NCBI RefSeq assembly: GCF_008935075.1 | Contig: NZ_CP044545.1 | Span: 1,391,501-1,455,500 of the forward strand | Source of the DNA: Pradoshia sp. D12 | GTDB lineage: Bacteria; Bacillota; Bacilli; Bacillales; Pradoshiaceae | Length of the DNA: 64,000 nt | Reading direction: 5' to 3' | In this document: positions 41,023-49,843 of the stretch, piece after piece | Numbering within the stretch: the first letter of the stretch is position 1 | Layout of the letters: the number at the start of each line of letters is the position of its first letter | Program-made: the position numbers and the translations under genes | The notes under the pieces: model-generated | Told to the model about the DNA's origin: nothing | What the model saw: only the letters and a program-made list of their open reading frames with translations | Database searches by the model: none

Positions 41023-42255
41023 TTGATAAAAAAATATACTTGTCAAAATGGGGTCCGTATCGTATTGGAAACAATCCCTACTGTTCGTTCAGTGGCGATT
41101 GGTATTTGGATTAAAACCGGTTCCCGAAATGAAGATTCCTTAAATAATGGAATTTCGCATTTCTTGGAGCATATGTTTTTTAAAGGAACAACAACAAGAT
41201 CTGCCAAAGAAATAGCCGAATCATTTGATCGGATTGGCGGTCAGGTAAATGCTTTCACCTCAAAAGAATATACGTGCTACTATGCCAAAGTATTGGACGA
41301 TCATGCACCTTATGCGCTGGATGTTCTTGGTGATATGTTCTTTAATTCTACATTTGCTGAAGAGGAATTGAAAAAAGAAAAAAATGTAGTTTGCGAAGAG
41401 ATTAAGATGTATGAAGACACACCTGATGATATTGTTCATGATATTTTAAGCCAGGCTGTTTACGAAAAACACCCGCTTGGTTACCCTATTTTAGGTACAG
41501 ATAAAATTCTTGATACCATTAATTCAGAGACATTGAAACAATATGTCTATAATCACTATACACCTGATAAAGTGGTAATCTCGATTGCAGGAAATGTGGA
41601 TGAGAGTTTTATCAAGCAGGTTGAAGGTTTATTTGGAAGCTATGAAGGCGGTACAGCACGTCCTGAATTGGAAAAACCAACTTTCCATACCAATAAGATT
41701 GTCAGAAAAAAAGATACCGAACAAGCCCATTTATGTCTTGGGTATAACGGTTATGATATAGGCAATGAAAATATTTATAGCTTAATCACTCTGAACAATG
41801 TACTTGGAGGATCTATGAGCAGCCGTTTATTCCAAAATGTGCGAGAAGAAAAAGGGCTTGCTTACAGTGTCTATTCCTATCATACCTCCTATCAGGATAA
41901 TGGTATGGTGGTTATTTATGGTGGAACAGGGGCAAATCAAGTTCATCAGCTTTATGATACAATACAGGAAACTCTTACTGAATTGCGTAATGACGGCATT
42001 ACTGCCAAAGAGCTTGATAACTGTAAAGAGCAGCTGAAAGGAAGTTTGATGCTAAGCTTAGAAAGCACAAACAGCCGAATGAGCCGTAACGGTAAAAATG
42101 AGCTGTTATTGGGTAGACATCGAACTCTTGATGACATAGTTGAATTAATCGATGCTGTTTCGCTTAACAGCGTAAATCAGTGTATAGAAGATATTTTTAC
42201 AGACTCCTATGCAGCAGCTTTATTGGGTCCGCAAGATGAGTGGAACTTAGATTAA
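41023..42255 (+). CDS. mlpA: M16-family zinc protease MlpA (YmxG)
   Basis: A processing-peptidase-like metalloprotease of the pitrilysin family. TTG 41023 is chosen (410 residues) because AGGAGG (41009-41014) is 8 bases upstream and the protein then begins MIKKYTCQNGVRIVLE like its B. subtilis counterpart; TTG 41020 is the alternative. The inverted zinc motif HFLEH is at residues 46-50, with the downstream Glu in EEIKMYEDTPDD. The GLAYSVYSYH segment is the C-terminal domain hallmark. Confidence 0.94.
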   Translation: MIKKYTCQNGVRIVLETIPTVRSVAIGIWIKTGSRNEDSLNNGISHFLEHMFFKGTTTRSAKEIAESFDRIGGQVNAFTSKEYTCYYAKVLDDHAPYALDVLGDMFFNSTFAEEELKKEKNVVCEEIKMYEDTPDDIVHDILSQAVYEKHPLGYPILGTDKILDTINSETLKQYVYNHYTPDKVVISIAGNVDESFIKQVEGLFGSYEGGTARPELEKPTFHTNKIVRKKDTEQAHLCLGYNGYDIGNENIYSLITLNNVLGGSMSSRLFQNVREEKGLAYSVYSYHTSYQDNGMVVIYGGTGANQVHQLYDTIQETLTELRNDGITAKELDNCKEQLKGSLMLSLESTNSRMSRNGKNELLLGRHRTLDDIVELIDAVSLNSVNQCIEDIFTDSYAAALLGPQDEWNLD

Positions 42256-42270
42256 AAAATAAATCTCTGG

Positions 42271-42317
42271 CAAGCTGGCGTGAACATCCATTGGATTTTG
42301 CGCCGGCTTGTTTTTTT
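42271..42317 (+). terminator. Intrinsic terminator after mlpA
   Basis: CAAGCTGGCG (42271-42280) pairs with CGCCGGCTTG (42301-42310), with one G-U pair, followed by seven T. The loop itself holds a small ATCCA/TGGAT hairpin. Confidence 0.88.
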
Positions 42318-42403
42318 GCGTGTTTGGAACAACTTTTTCTTCTAAAAGGATGTCACTCATTCATATAGTGAGATTAAGCAGAATGTGATAGGAGTGTCCT
42401 AAA

Positions 42404-42661
42404 ATGAAGCTGAGCGAATTAAGTGGCAAAGAAATTGTGGATGTAAAAAAAGCAGAACGATTGGGCGTCCTTGGTCAAACTGACCTTGAGATCGATGAGT
42501 TAACCGGACAAATAACCGCCCTTTTAATCCCATCTGGAAAATGGTTTGGTTTTAGAAAGAATGGTGATGAGGTCCGTGTGCCATGGAGTCAAATAAAAAA
42601 GATTGGTACGGATATGGTCATCATTGATATTCCTGATGGAAATTCAATAAAGGAAACTTAA
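42404..42661 (+). CDS. ymxH: YlmC/YmxH family PRC-barrel sporulation protein
   Basis: An 85-residue PRC-barrel-like protein: MKLSELSGKEIVDVKKAERLG, then LEIDELTGQITALLIPSG and VPWSQIKKIGTDMVIID. Family members are common in spore formers and their function is unclear. It lies between mlpA and dipicolinate synthase, as in B. subtilis, and has its own terminator. Confidence 0.92.
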   Translation: MKLSELSGKEIVDVKKAERLGVLGQTDLEIDELTGQITALLIPSGKWFGFRKNGDEVRVPWSQIKKIGTDMVIIDIPDGNSIKET

Positions 42662-42688
42662 AAAACGCCGAAGGGCGTTTTTTTTTTG
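42662..42688 (+). terminator. Intrinsic terminator after ymxH
   Basis: AAAACGCC (42662-42669) and GGCGTTTT (42674-42681) around GAAG, continuing into a long T run to 42688. Confidence 0.9.
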
Positions 42689-42705
42689 TTTACCTCGTTT
42701 TTATC

Positions 42706-42732
42706 ACGTCTGGTTCCTGTATTTCATACTAT
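42706..42732 (+). promoter_or_regulatory. Candidate mother-cell (SigK-type) promoter of dpaA
   Basis: AC at 42706-42707, a 17-base spacer and CATACTAT at 42725-42732. The SigK consensus is AC then CATANNNTA, and this -10 deviates only at the last base. The same box also resembles a SigE -10. In B. subtilis the dpaAB (spoVF) operon is SigK-dependent, which supports but does not prove the assignment. Confidence 0.42.
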
Positions 42733-42780
42733 GGGTTGTATGAATTGATCTTTAAAAAATAAAGAAGGTGAAAATCTTCC

Positions 42781-43680
42781 ATGCTCACAGGAATGAATAT
42801 TGCCGTTCTTGGTGGAGATGCCAGGCAGCTTGAAGTGATTCGAAAATTAACCGAGTTGGACGCAAAGGTATATTTAACAGGTTTTGAACAGTTAGCACAT
42901 GCATACACGGGAGCAGTAAAGGAAAAACTGGAAGATTTGCCGGTAAAAGAGCTGGATGCGATTATTTTGCCTGTTGCTGGCACAAATATGGAAGGTAAGC
43001 TGGATACCATTTTTTCAAATATGCAAGTCATCCTGACAGAAGCTTTTTTAAAGGAGACACCGGAACATTGTACAATCTATTCCGGTATAAGCAATGATTA
43101 TTTAATAAATATAACGAAACAGGCAAACCGTAAACTAGTTCAATTATTTGAACGAGATGATGTAGCTATTTATAATTCTATTCCCACAGTAGAAGGTACC
43201 ATTATGATGGCCATTCAGCATACAGATTTTACGATACACGGATCAAATGTGATTGTTCTTGGATTAGGAAGAGTGGGAATGAGTGTGGCACGTGCTTTCC
43301 ATGGACTCGGGGCCAAAGTTCAAGTTGGTGCCCGTAAATCAGAACATATAGCCAGAATAGAGGAAATGGGGTTAACTCCCTTCCATTTATCTGCGTTGGA
43401 ATCTGTGGTTGAAAATGTGGATATTTGTATTAATACGATTCCTCACAAAATCATTACCGCAGGAATTATTTCAAGGATGCCGTCCCGAACGTTGATTATT
43501 GATTTGGCTTCGAAACCGGGCGGAACAGATTTTAGATATGCAGAAAAACGTGGAGTTAAAGCCATATTAGCACCAGGGTTACCCGGTATAGTGGCCCCAA
43601 AGACAGCCGGTCAAATTATTGCAAATGTGCTGGGACAGTTATTGTTGGATGATTTAGGAAATGGAAGGGAGACACCATGA
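42781..43680 (+). CDS. dpaA: Dipicolinate synthase subunit A
   Basis: DpaA, with DpaB, makes dipicolinic acid, the spore-core chelator. The 299-residue protein starts MLTGMNIAVLGGDARQLEVI and has a second Rossmann motif, VIVLGLGRVGMSVARAF (about residues 155-172). FERDDVAIYNSIPTVEGTIM and APGLPGIVAPKTAGQI are family segments. dpaB overlaps its stop (ATGA). Presence of this pair is direct evidence for an endospore former. Confidence 0.97.
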   Translation: MLTGMNIAVLGGDARQLEVIRKLTELDAKVYLTGFEQLAHAYTGAVKEKLEDLPVKELDAIILPVAGTNMEGKLDTIFSNMQVILTEAFLKETPEHCTIYSGISNDYLINITKQANRKLVQLFERDDVAIYNSIPTVEGTIMMAIQHTDFTIHGSNVIVLGLGRVGMSVARAFHGLGAKVQVGARKSEHIARIEEMGLTPFHLSALESVVENVDICINTIPHKIITAGIISRMPSRTLIIDLASKPGGTDFRYAEKRGVKAILAPGLPGIVAPKTAGQIIANVLGQLLLDDLGNGRETP

Positions 43681-44273
43681 TGGATGTTAAGGGGATGAGA
43701 ATAGGGTTTGGATTGACAGGATCGCACTGTACGTATGATGAAGTATATCCACAAATTGAAAAGCTGGTACATGCAGGAGCCGAGGTTGTCCCTGTTGTCA
43801 GTTATACTGTTAAAAATACCGACACAAGATTTGGCAAGGGAGAGGATTGGATAGCAAGAATAGAAAAACTGACAAACAGAAAAGCGATTGATACCATCGT
43901 CGATGCGGAGCCTTTAGGTCCCAAATATCCGTTGGATTGTATGGTGATTGCACCCCTGACAGGTGTTTCGATGAGTAAATTTGCAAATGCACAAAATGAT
44001 TCACCCGTTTTAATGGCTGCAAAAGCTACACTTCGGAATCATCGCCCAGTTGTTCTCGGTATATCGACAAATGATGCCCTAGGTTTAAATGGTGTGAATT
44101 TAATGAGACTCTTAAGCACTAAGGACATATACTTCATTCCATTTGGCCAGGATGATCCTGAAAAAAAACCAAATTCTATGGTTGCCCGAATGGAAAGTCT
44201 CGTGGAAACGGTGGAATATGCTCTTGAGGCAAAACAAATCCAGCCTATTATCATCGAAAAATACAGAGATTAA
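43677..44273 (+). CDS. dpaB: Dipicolinate synthase subunit B
   Basis: A 198-residue flavoprotein-like (UbiX/Dfp fold) subunit of dipicolinate synthase. It contains GFGLTGSHCTYDEVYPQIEKL, MVIAPLTGVSMSKFANAQND and SPVLMAAKATLRN. ATG 43677 and ATG 43680 are adjacent possible starts. It overlaps dpaA by four bases and is followed by a 181-base AT-rich gap before asd. Confidence 0.97.
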   Translation: MMDVKGMRIGFGLTGSHCTYDEVYPQIEKLVHAGAEVVPVVSYTVKNTDTRFGKGEDWIARIEKLTNRKAIDTIVDAEPLGPKYPLDCMVIAPLTGVSMSKFANAQNDSPVLMAAKATLRNHRPVVLGISTNDALGLNGVNLMRLLSTKDIYFIPFGQDDPEKKPNSMVARMESLVETVEYALEAKQIQPIIIEKYRD

Positions 44274-44454
44274 AGTGCATGATTTAAAAAAAAGATATCT
44301 TATGATATATTTTATAGAAGAATATATTCATTGTTCTGAAAAGAAGGTTGCTCCTTTTATAAAAAATATATAAATAGCTATGACAGCATATCTTATTATT
44401 TCTAGTAGTTTACATGAAAATAAATACCTAATTTTATAGGAAGGGGTAACAAAC

Positions 44455-45498
44455 ATGAATGAAAAAAAATTACACGTAGCTGTAGTCGGGGCTACTGGTG
44501 CAGTTGGACAGCAAATGATTGACACTCTTCAAAAAAGGAATTTCCCTATTGGGAAGATAAGTCTGTTATCCTCTTCTCGTTCAGCAGGTAAACAAATCGA
44601 ATTTAATGGAGAGACCATAACAGTACAGGAAGCAAAGCCAGAGAGCTTTGAAGGGGTAGACATTGCCCTGTTTAGTGCTGGCGGAAGTATATCTAAAGCA
44701 TTAGCTCCTGAGGCTGTTAAAAGGGGTGCTATCGTTGTGGATAATACAAGTGCCTTCCGTATGGACGAAAATGTTCCGCTTGTAGTTCCTGAGGTGAATG
44801 AGGATGATCTTCGTAAGCATCAGGGAATCATAGCTAACCCTAATTGTTCGACAATCCAAATGGTAGTAGCACTTGAACCAATCAGAAAAGCCTATGGACT
44901 TAAAAAAATTATTGTTTCCACTTATCAGGCTGTTTCTGGAGCGGGTGCAGCAGCTGTTGAGGAATTAAATACGCAAGCAAGCGATATTTTAGCCGGTAAG
45001 ACTGTTAATCCATCTATATTACCTGTTAAAGGTGCGGAAAAACATTATCAGATAGCTTTTAATGCTATTCCTCAGATTGATGTTTTCGGTGAGAATGGGT
45101 ATACATTTGAAGAAATGAAAATGGTAAATGAAACGAAGAAAATTATGCATTTGCCGTCACTGCAGGTAGCAGCAACATGCGTTCGCCTTCCAATCGCAGT
45201 TGGTCATTCAGAATCCGTGTATATAGAAATTGAAAATAACGGTGTCAGTGCTGAGCAAGTAAAAGAAATATTTCTAAATGCTCCTGGAATTGTCCTTCAG
45301 GATGATCCCGCCAATCAAGTCTATCCAATGCCGGCAGATTGTGTTGGGAAGAATGAAGTTTTTGTTGGGAGAGTAAGGAAAGATTTGGACGAAGATGCCG
45401 GGTTCCATATGTGGGTTGTTTCCGATAACCTATTAAAAGGGGCCGCCTGGAATTCTGTTCAAATTGCAGAGAGCCTTATTCGATTAGGGCTAGTGTAA
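44455..45498 (+). CDS. asd: Aspartate-semialdehyde dehydrogenase
   Basis: Asd reduces aspartyl phosphate to aspartate semialdehyde, the branch point to lysine/DAP and to methionine/threonine. The NADP-binding motif is [10 protein letters not shown] (residues 13-22). The catalytic Cys131 lies in [11 protein letters not shown], and the substrate-binding [15 protein letters not shown] is present. At 347 residues it is normal. GAAGGGG lies upstream. It sits between dpaAB and dapG/dapA, all of which supply dipicolinate and peptidoglycan. Confidence 0.97.
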   Translation: MNEKKLHVAVVGATGAVGQQMIDTLQKRNFPIGKISLLSSSRSAGKQIEFNGETITVQEAKPESFEGVDIALFSAGGSISKALAPEAVKRGAIVVDNTSAFRMDENVPLVVPEVNEDDLRKHQGIIANPNCSTIQMVVALEPIRKAYGLKKIIVSTYQAVSGAGAAAVEELNTQASDILAGKTVNPSILPVKGAEKHYQIAFNAIPQIDVFGENGYTFEEMKMVNETKKIMHLPSLQVAATCVRLPIAVGHSESVYIEIENNGVSAEQVKEIFLNAPGIVLQDDPANQVYPMPADCVGKNEVFVGRVRKDLDEDAGFHMWVVSDNLLKGAAWNSVQIAESLIRLGLV

Positions 45499-45521
45499 TT
45501 ATTGAAATGATAGGATATCTT

Positions 45522-45553
45522 GGCCTTCTTATTTTCTCTAAAGTAGGAAGGCT
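45522..45553 (+). terminator. Hairpin after asd, weak terminator
   Basis: GGCCTTCTTA (45522-45531) can pair with TAGGAAGGCT (45544-45553), using G-U pairs, followed by CATTTTGGGG. The T run is short, so it is probably a partial terminator ahead of dapG. Confidence 0.45.
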
Positions 45554-45571
45554 CATTTTGGGGTGTAAAAA

Positions 45572-46825
45572 GTGAAGATCATCATTCAAAAGTTTGGCGG
45601 TACCTCTGTAAAAGATGCAGAGAGCAGAGAGTATGCGTTTCAACATATAAAAAGAGGTATAGGCAAAGGGTACAAAATAGTGGTTGTTGTATCTGCAATG
45701 GGAAGAAAAGGTGATCCATATGCAACGGATTCCTTACTTTCACTTGTTAATGAAAAAGGAATGTACTTGGGGGAACGTGAGCAGGACTTGCTATTATCTT
45801 GCGGAGAGATAATCTCAGCGGTTGTATTTACCAATATGCTCTTAGAAAAAGGAATTCGAGCGACTGCCTTAACTGGCGGACAGGCCGGTTTCAGAACAAA
45901 TAATGACTATACAAATGCAAAAATAATGGAAATGAAGACCGATAGACTGATTGATGAGCTAGGAAAATCAGACGTTATCGTTGTGACTGGTTTTCAGGGT
46001 ATTGCTGAAAATGGCGATATTACAACGATAGGGCGCGGCGGCAGTGATACATCTGCTGCAGCCCTTGGAGCTGCACTGAAGGCAGAGTATGTTGACATTT
46101 TTACGGATGTAGAGGGAATTATGACAGCTGATCCCCGTATTGCGGAACAAGCCAGACCGCTGTCAGTAGTAACCTATACAGAGGTATGTAACATGGCCTA
46201 CCAGGGGGCTAAGGTCATTCATCCACGTGCTGTTGAAATTGCGATGCAGGCAAAGGTGCCGATGCGAATCCGTTCAACCTATGCTGAAGGTGAGGGTACG
46301 CTGGTTACAGGTCATCCGAAACACCGTCGAGGCAGTGATATACAGGAACGTCTTGTTACTGGTATTGCCCATGTAAGCAATATCACTCAGATAAAAGTAA
46401 AGGCTAAGGAAGATCAGTATGATCTGCAGGCGGAAGTCTTTACAGCGATGGCGAATTCAGGCATAAGCGTTGATTTTATTAATATTTATCCAAATGGTGC
46501 TGTGTATACTGTCTCCAACAACGATGCTAATAAGGCAATTTCGGTATTACGTGAATTAGGATATGAGCCTGGTATCCAATCAAACTGTGCCAAAGTGTCT
46601 GTCGTTGGAGCCGGGATAACGGGAGTGCCGGGAGTAACAGCGAAAATTGTTACTCCATTATCAGAACGAGGCATACAGATTCTGCAATCCGCAGATAGCC
46701 ACACAACGATATGGGTATTAGTTAAAGAAGAAGATTTAGTAGAAGCTGTAAATGCTCTTCATAATGCCTTTAATCTCCATTTAATGGACGATGATCTGTT
46801 TGAATGGGAAGAACTTGCGGAATAA
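45572..46825 (+). CDS. dapG: Aspartokinase I (diaminopimelate-sensitive type)
   Basis: This enzyme phosphorylates aspartate, the first step of the aspartate pathway. The 417-residue protein begins with IIIQKFGGTSVKDAE and has GRGGSDTSAAALGAALKAE and DPRIAEQARPLSVVTYTE of the kinase domain. Two ACT-type regulatory domains follow (about residues 270-410). The GTG start has GGGGTG upstream. Naming as dapG, not lysC or thrD, rests on position between asd and dapA. Confidence 0.95.
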   Translation: MKIIIQKFGGTSVKDAESREYAFQHIKRGIGKGYKIVVVVSAMGRKGDPYATDSLLSLVNEKGMYLGEREQDLLLSCGEIISAVVFTNMLLEKGIRATALTGGQAGFRTNNDYTNAKIMEMKTDRLIDELGKSDVIVVTGFQGIAENGDITTIGRGGSDTSAAALGAALKAEYVDIFTDVEGIMTADPRIAEQARPLSVVTYTEVCNMAYQGAKVIHPRAVEIAMQAKVPMRIRSTYAEGEGTLVTGHPKHRRGSDIQERLVTGIAHVSNITQIKVKAKEDQYDLQAEVFTAMANSGISVDFINIYPNGAVYTVSNNDANKAISVLRELGYEPGIQSNCAKVSVVGAGITGVPGVTAKIVTPLSERGIQILQSADSHTTIWVLVKEEDLVEAVNALHNAFNLHLMDDDLFEWEELAE

Positions 46826-46851
46826 TAAAATATAAGATTGGAAGTGGAAAT

Positions 46852-47727
46852 ATGGGTCTTTTTGGACGCGTGTCCACCGCGATGGTTACACCTTTTGATA
46901 ATAAAGGGAATATTGATTTTGGTAAGACTGCAAAACTCATAGATTACTTAATTGAAACAGGCACAGATTCACTGGTGGTTTCAGGAACTACTGGTGAATC
47001 CCCAACCTTGTCAACAGAAGAAAAAGTGGCATTATTTGAATATGTCGTGAAAATTGTAAACAAACGCATCCCTGTGATAGCAGGAACTGGCTCAAATAAT
47101 ACGTATGCGTCCATCCATTTAACAAAGAAGGCGGAAGCGGCCGGTGTAGATGCGATTATGCTTGTAGCGCCTTATTATAATAAACCTAACCAAGAGGGGC
47201 TATATCAACATTTCAAATCTGTGGCGGATGCTACTACTCTGCCGTGCATGATTTATAATGTGCCAGGCAGAACGGTGACGAATATTCATCCGGAAACCGT
47301 TATTCGCCTGTCAGAGATTCCGAATATTGTTGCTGTAAAAGAGGCCAGCGGTAATTTAAATGCAATGACAAAAATTATTGCCAACACACCGGATGATTTC
47401 GATTTATACAGTGGAGATGATGGTTTAACTTTACCTGTACTTTCAATTGGAGGAGCAGGTGTGGTCTCGGTGGCCTCCCATATAATTGGACGTGACATCC
47501 AAAAAATGATTGAACATTTCTACGCTGGTGAAATGGCTGAGGCAGCCCAAATGCACCAGAAATTACTGCCAGTCATTGAGGGGTTATTTTTGACACCAAG
47601 CCCAGCTCCTTTAAAGACAGCCTTGCAAATCAAGGGTATGAGCGTTGGGTCTGTTCGTTTGCCTCTTGTACCAATGAATGAAGTTGAACGGAACACATTG
47701 ATAAATCTATTAAATACATTAAAATAA
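46852..47727 (+). CDS. dapA: 4-hydroxy-tetrahydrodipicolinate synthase
   Basis: DapA condenses pyruvate with aspartate semialdehyde. ATG 46852 (291 residues) gives MGLFGRVSTAMVTPFD, and GGAAGTGG lies upstream. The Schiff-base Lys163 is in IVAVKEASG, Tyr135 in MIYNVPGRT, and the VSGTTGESPTLS phosphate-binding loop is intact. The product feeds both lysine/DAP and, through DpaAB, spore dipicolinate. Confidence 0.97.
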   Translation: MGLFGRVSTAMVTPFDNKGNIDFGKTAKLIDYLIETGTDSLVVSGTTGESPTLSTEEKVALFEYVVKIVNKRIPVIAGTGSNNTYASIHLTKKAEAAGVDAIMLVAPYYNKPNQEGLYQHFKSVADATTLPCMIYNVPGRTVTNIHPETVIRLSEIPNIVAVKEASGNLNAMTKIIANTPDDFDLYSGDDGLTLPVLSIGGAGVVSVASHIIGRDIQKMIEHFYAGEMAEAAQMHQKLLPVIEGLFLTPSPAPLKTALQIKGMSVGSVRLPLVPMNEVERNTLINLLNTLK

Positions 47728-47760
47728 TGCTTAGTTTGTCTGTTTTTAGAGTCTGTTGAG

Positions 47761-47790
47761 GATAAGCCAATCCAATGCGATTGGCTTATC
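47761..47790 (+). terminator. Terminator-like hairpin after dapA
   Basis: GATAAGCCAATC (47761-47772) pairs perfectly with GATTGGCTTATC (47779-47790). The following bases (TATCTATTTAG) are a poor T run, so termination may be partial or bidirectional. Confidence 0.65.
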
Positions 47791-47982
47791 TATCTATTTA
47801 GTACAATTTTATACATATTCTTTTTTATACATGTTTAGTTAGCATTGAAGATGTCTGCTTTTTTTGTTATGCCTATAGCAAACAAACAGCAGTGTATATA
47901 TATTATGAACCTAAAGAAAAGCATATTTTCAAAAAAAGAACGATAGTCGGAATTCATAGATAAATCTAAAAAGATGATGTCA

Positions 47983-48012
47983 GTGGCATGCCGATACACT
48001 ATCGGTTATAAT
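47983..48012 (+). promoter_or_regulatory. Probable rnjB promoter containing a palindrome
   Basis: A consensus TATAAT at 48007-48012 with GTGGCA at 47983-47988 (18-base spacer). The perfect inverted repeat CCGATA-CAC-TATCGG (47991-48005) fills the spacer, an ideal place for a repressor. Which protein might bind is unknown. Confidence 0.55.
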
Positions 48013-48062
48013 GGATTCAACTGGAAAATGGACGAGTAGTTGATAACAGGAGGAACAATAAA

Positions 48063-49730
48063 TTGGTTAAACAAATTAGACAGAAGATCAAAGTAATTGC
48101 ATTAGGCGGAGCAGGAGAGATTGGAAAAAATATGTATCTCGTCGAAGTAGACGAAGATATATTTGTGCTGGATGCCGGGTTAATGTTTCCGGAAACCGAA
48201 ATGCTTGGAATAGATGTAGTAATTCCAGATATCTCTTACCTTATCGAAAATAAAGAAAGAATTCAGGGGATTTTTCTATCCCATGGTCATGAGGATCATA
48301 TTGGTGCACTCCCTTATATTATTGAGGAATTGGATGCACCGGTTTATGGTACAAGATTGAGCATAGAATTAACAAAATCCAAAATCGCAGAAATTAACGA
48401 AAATTTAAATGTTGACTTTGAAGTAATAGATTCAAATACATCCCTGCGTTTTTCTTCTGCAAGAATCACATTTTTCAAAACAAATCACAGCATTCCTGAT
48501 TCTGTTGGAATCTGTATTGAAACAAAAGATGGTGCAATCGTTTATACGGGTGATTTTAAATTTGATCAGGCTGCCCAGGGACTTTACAAAGCGGAAATTG
48601 GCAAAATGGCAGCAATCGGTGAGTCAGGAGTTCTCTGTCTATTATCAGATAGCTCAGGAGCAGAACGGATTGGATTTACACCTTCTGAATCCCTTGTTGC
48701 AAGAAATATGTCTGATGAATTTTACAATGCAAAAGGCAGAATTATTGTAGCATGCTATGCATCTAATCTTAACGGTCTACAGCAAGTGTTCAATGCTGCG
48801 TTTGATAATCATAAAAAAGTAGCGGTTGTCGGTAAATCTATGGAAAAAGTATTGGAAATTGCCTTGGAATTTAATTATTTGGATGTCCATGAGGATGTGT
48901 TGATTCCGATAACTGAGATCGACCAATATGAAGATCGTGAAATAATTATCCTTGCGACTGGATTGCAGGGAGAGCCATTTGAAGCACTGCAAAAAATGGC
49001 TAAGCATGGTCATAAACAAGTTAATATTAAGCAAGGTGATACTGTATTATTGGCGGCTAATGCTGTCCATGGCGGAGAATTGCTTATGTCCAGGACTATC
49101 GATTTATTATTTAGAGCAGGTGCAAAGGTAGTAGCTGGTAAAAATCAAATCCATGTATCGGGCCATGGCAGCCAGGAAGAGCTAAAAATGATGCTTAACC
49201 TCATGAAACCGAAGTATTTTATTCCCATCCAAGGTGACTATAAAATGCTAATTGCTCATATGCGCATTGCAAAATCAATTGGCTTTAACCAAAATCAAAT
49301 CCATATACCAGAAAATGGTGAGGTTATTGAAATAACAAATGACTCGATTGAAAGCGCTGGAAAAGTGACTGCTGGGAATGTTTTGATTGATGGAAGTGGC
49401 GTTGGTGATGTAGGAAATATTGTCTTGCGTGACCGCCGTTTGCTATCTCAGGACGGAATTCTAATTGTAGTTGTGACTTTAAGCCGTGCGGATAAGAGTA
49501 TAGTAGCAGGTCCTGAAATCATTTCACGTGGATTTGTGTATGTTCGAGAATCAGAATCATTAATGGAACAATCAACAAATATTGTGCGTGAGATTGTAAT
49601 CAAAAATACTTCTAAAGACCATTTTGACTGGGCCGGAATGAAACAGGAAGTCCGTGATAGTCTAAATCATTATTTGTTCGATAAAACAAAAAGACGCCCA
49701 ATGATTTTACCAATTATTATGGAAGTGTAA
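48063..49730 (+). CDS. rnjB: Ribonuclease J2-type metallo-beta-lactamase nuclease
   Basis: RNase J enzymes degrade and process RNA from the 5' end and internally. The 555-residue protein begins VKVIALGGAGEIGKNMYLVE-like sequence. It has a metallo-beta-lactamase motif HGHEDH at residues 74-79, TGDFKFDQ, SDSSGAERIGFTPSE and VSGHGSQEELKMM of the beta-CASP region, and ends MILPIIMEV. The TTG start has CAGGAGGAAC upstream. Position after dapA matches rnjB of B. subtilis, but unlike that protein the metal motif here is complete. Confidence 0.92.
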   Translation: MVKQIRQKIKVIALGGAGEIGKNMYLVEVDEDIFVLDAGLMFPETEMLGIDVVIPDISYLIENKERIQGIFLSHGHEDHIGALPYIIEELDAPVYGTRLSIELTKSKIAEINENLNVDFEVIDSNTSLRFSSARITFFKTNHSIPDSVGICIETKDGAIVYTGDFKFDQAAQGLYKAEIGKMAAIGESGVLCLLSDSSGAERIGFTPSESLVARNMSDEFYNAKGRIIVACYASNLNGLQQVFNAAFDNHKKVAVVGKSMEKVLEIALEFNYLDVHEDVLIPITEIDQYEDREIIILATGLQGEPFEALQKMAKHGHKQVNIKQGDTVLLAANAVHGGELLMSRTIDLLFRAGAKVVAGKNQIHVSGHGSQEELKMMLNLMKPKYFIPIQGDYKMLIAHMRIAKSIGFNQNQIHIPENGEVIEITNDSIESAGKVTAGNVLIDGSGVGDVGNIVLRDRRLLSQDGILIVVVTLSRADKSIVAGPEIISRGFVYVRESESLMEQSTNIVREIVIKNTSKDHFDWAGMKQEVRDSLNHYLFDKTKRRPMILPIIMEV

Positions 49731-49740
49731 AAAAGGACGT

Positions 49741-49770
49741 AAATGGCTATCCAGCGGATAGCCATTTTTC
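49741..49770 (+). terminator. Intrinsic terminator after rnjB
   Basis: AAATGGCTATCC (49741-49752) pairs perfectly with GGATAGCCATTT (49756-49767) around AGC, followed by TT and C. Confidence 0.9.
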
Positions 49771-49843
49771 TTATTCGGGTAAGTTCCTGGTGAAAAAGAT
49801 AGGCTAGTTTATGAATTAAAGAAGAATGGGAGAGTGATACATA

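Larger units (their letters stand above)
47728..48062 (+). other. Intergenic region dapA-rnjB (335 bases)
   Basis: It holds a perfect 12-base stem hairpin (47761-47790) soon after dapA, an AT-rich middle with a repeated TATACAT (near 47810 and 47828), and the palindromic rnjB promoter at its 3' end. No credible small gene was seen. Confidence 0.6.

Noticed and set aside
44387-44395. CATATCTTA, a full SigK-type -10, in the dpaB-asd gap
   Set aside because: There is no AC at the required distance upstream, and asd serves vegetative lysine and wall synthesis.
47990-47997. GCCGATAC, similar to a SigD -10 element (GCCGATAT), upstream of rnjB
   Set aside because: The nearest TAAA is 19 bases away where SigD promoters need about 15, and the bases belong to a perfect palindrome within a better SigA promoter.
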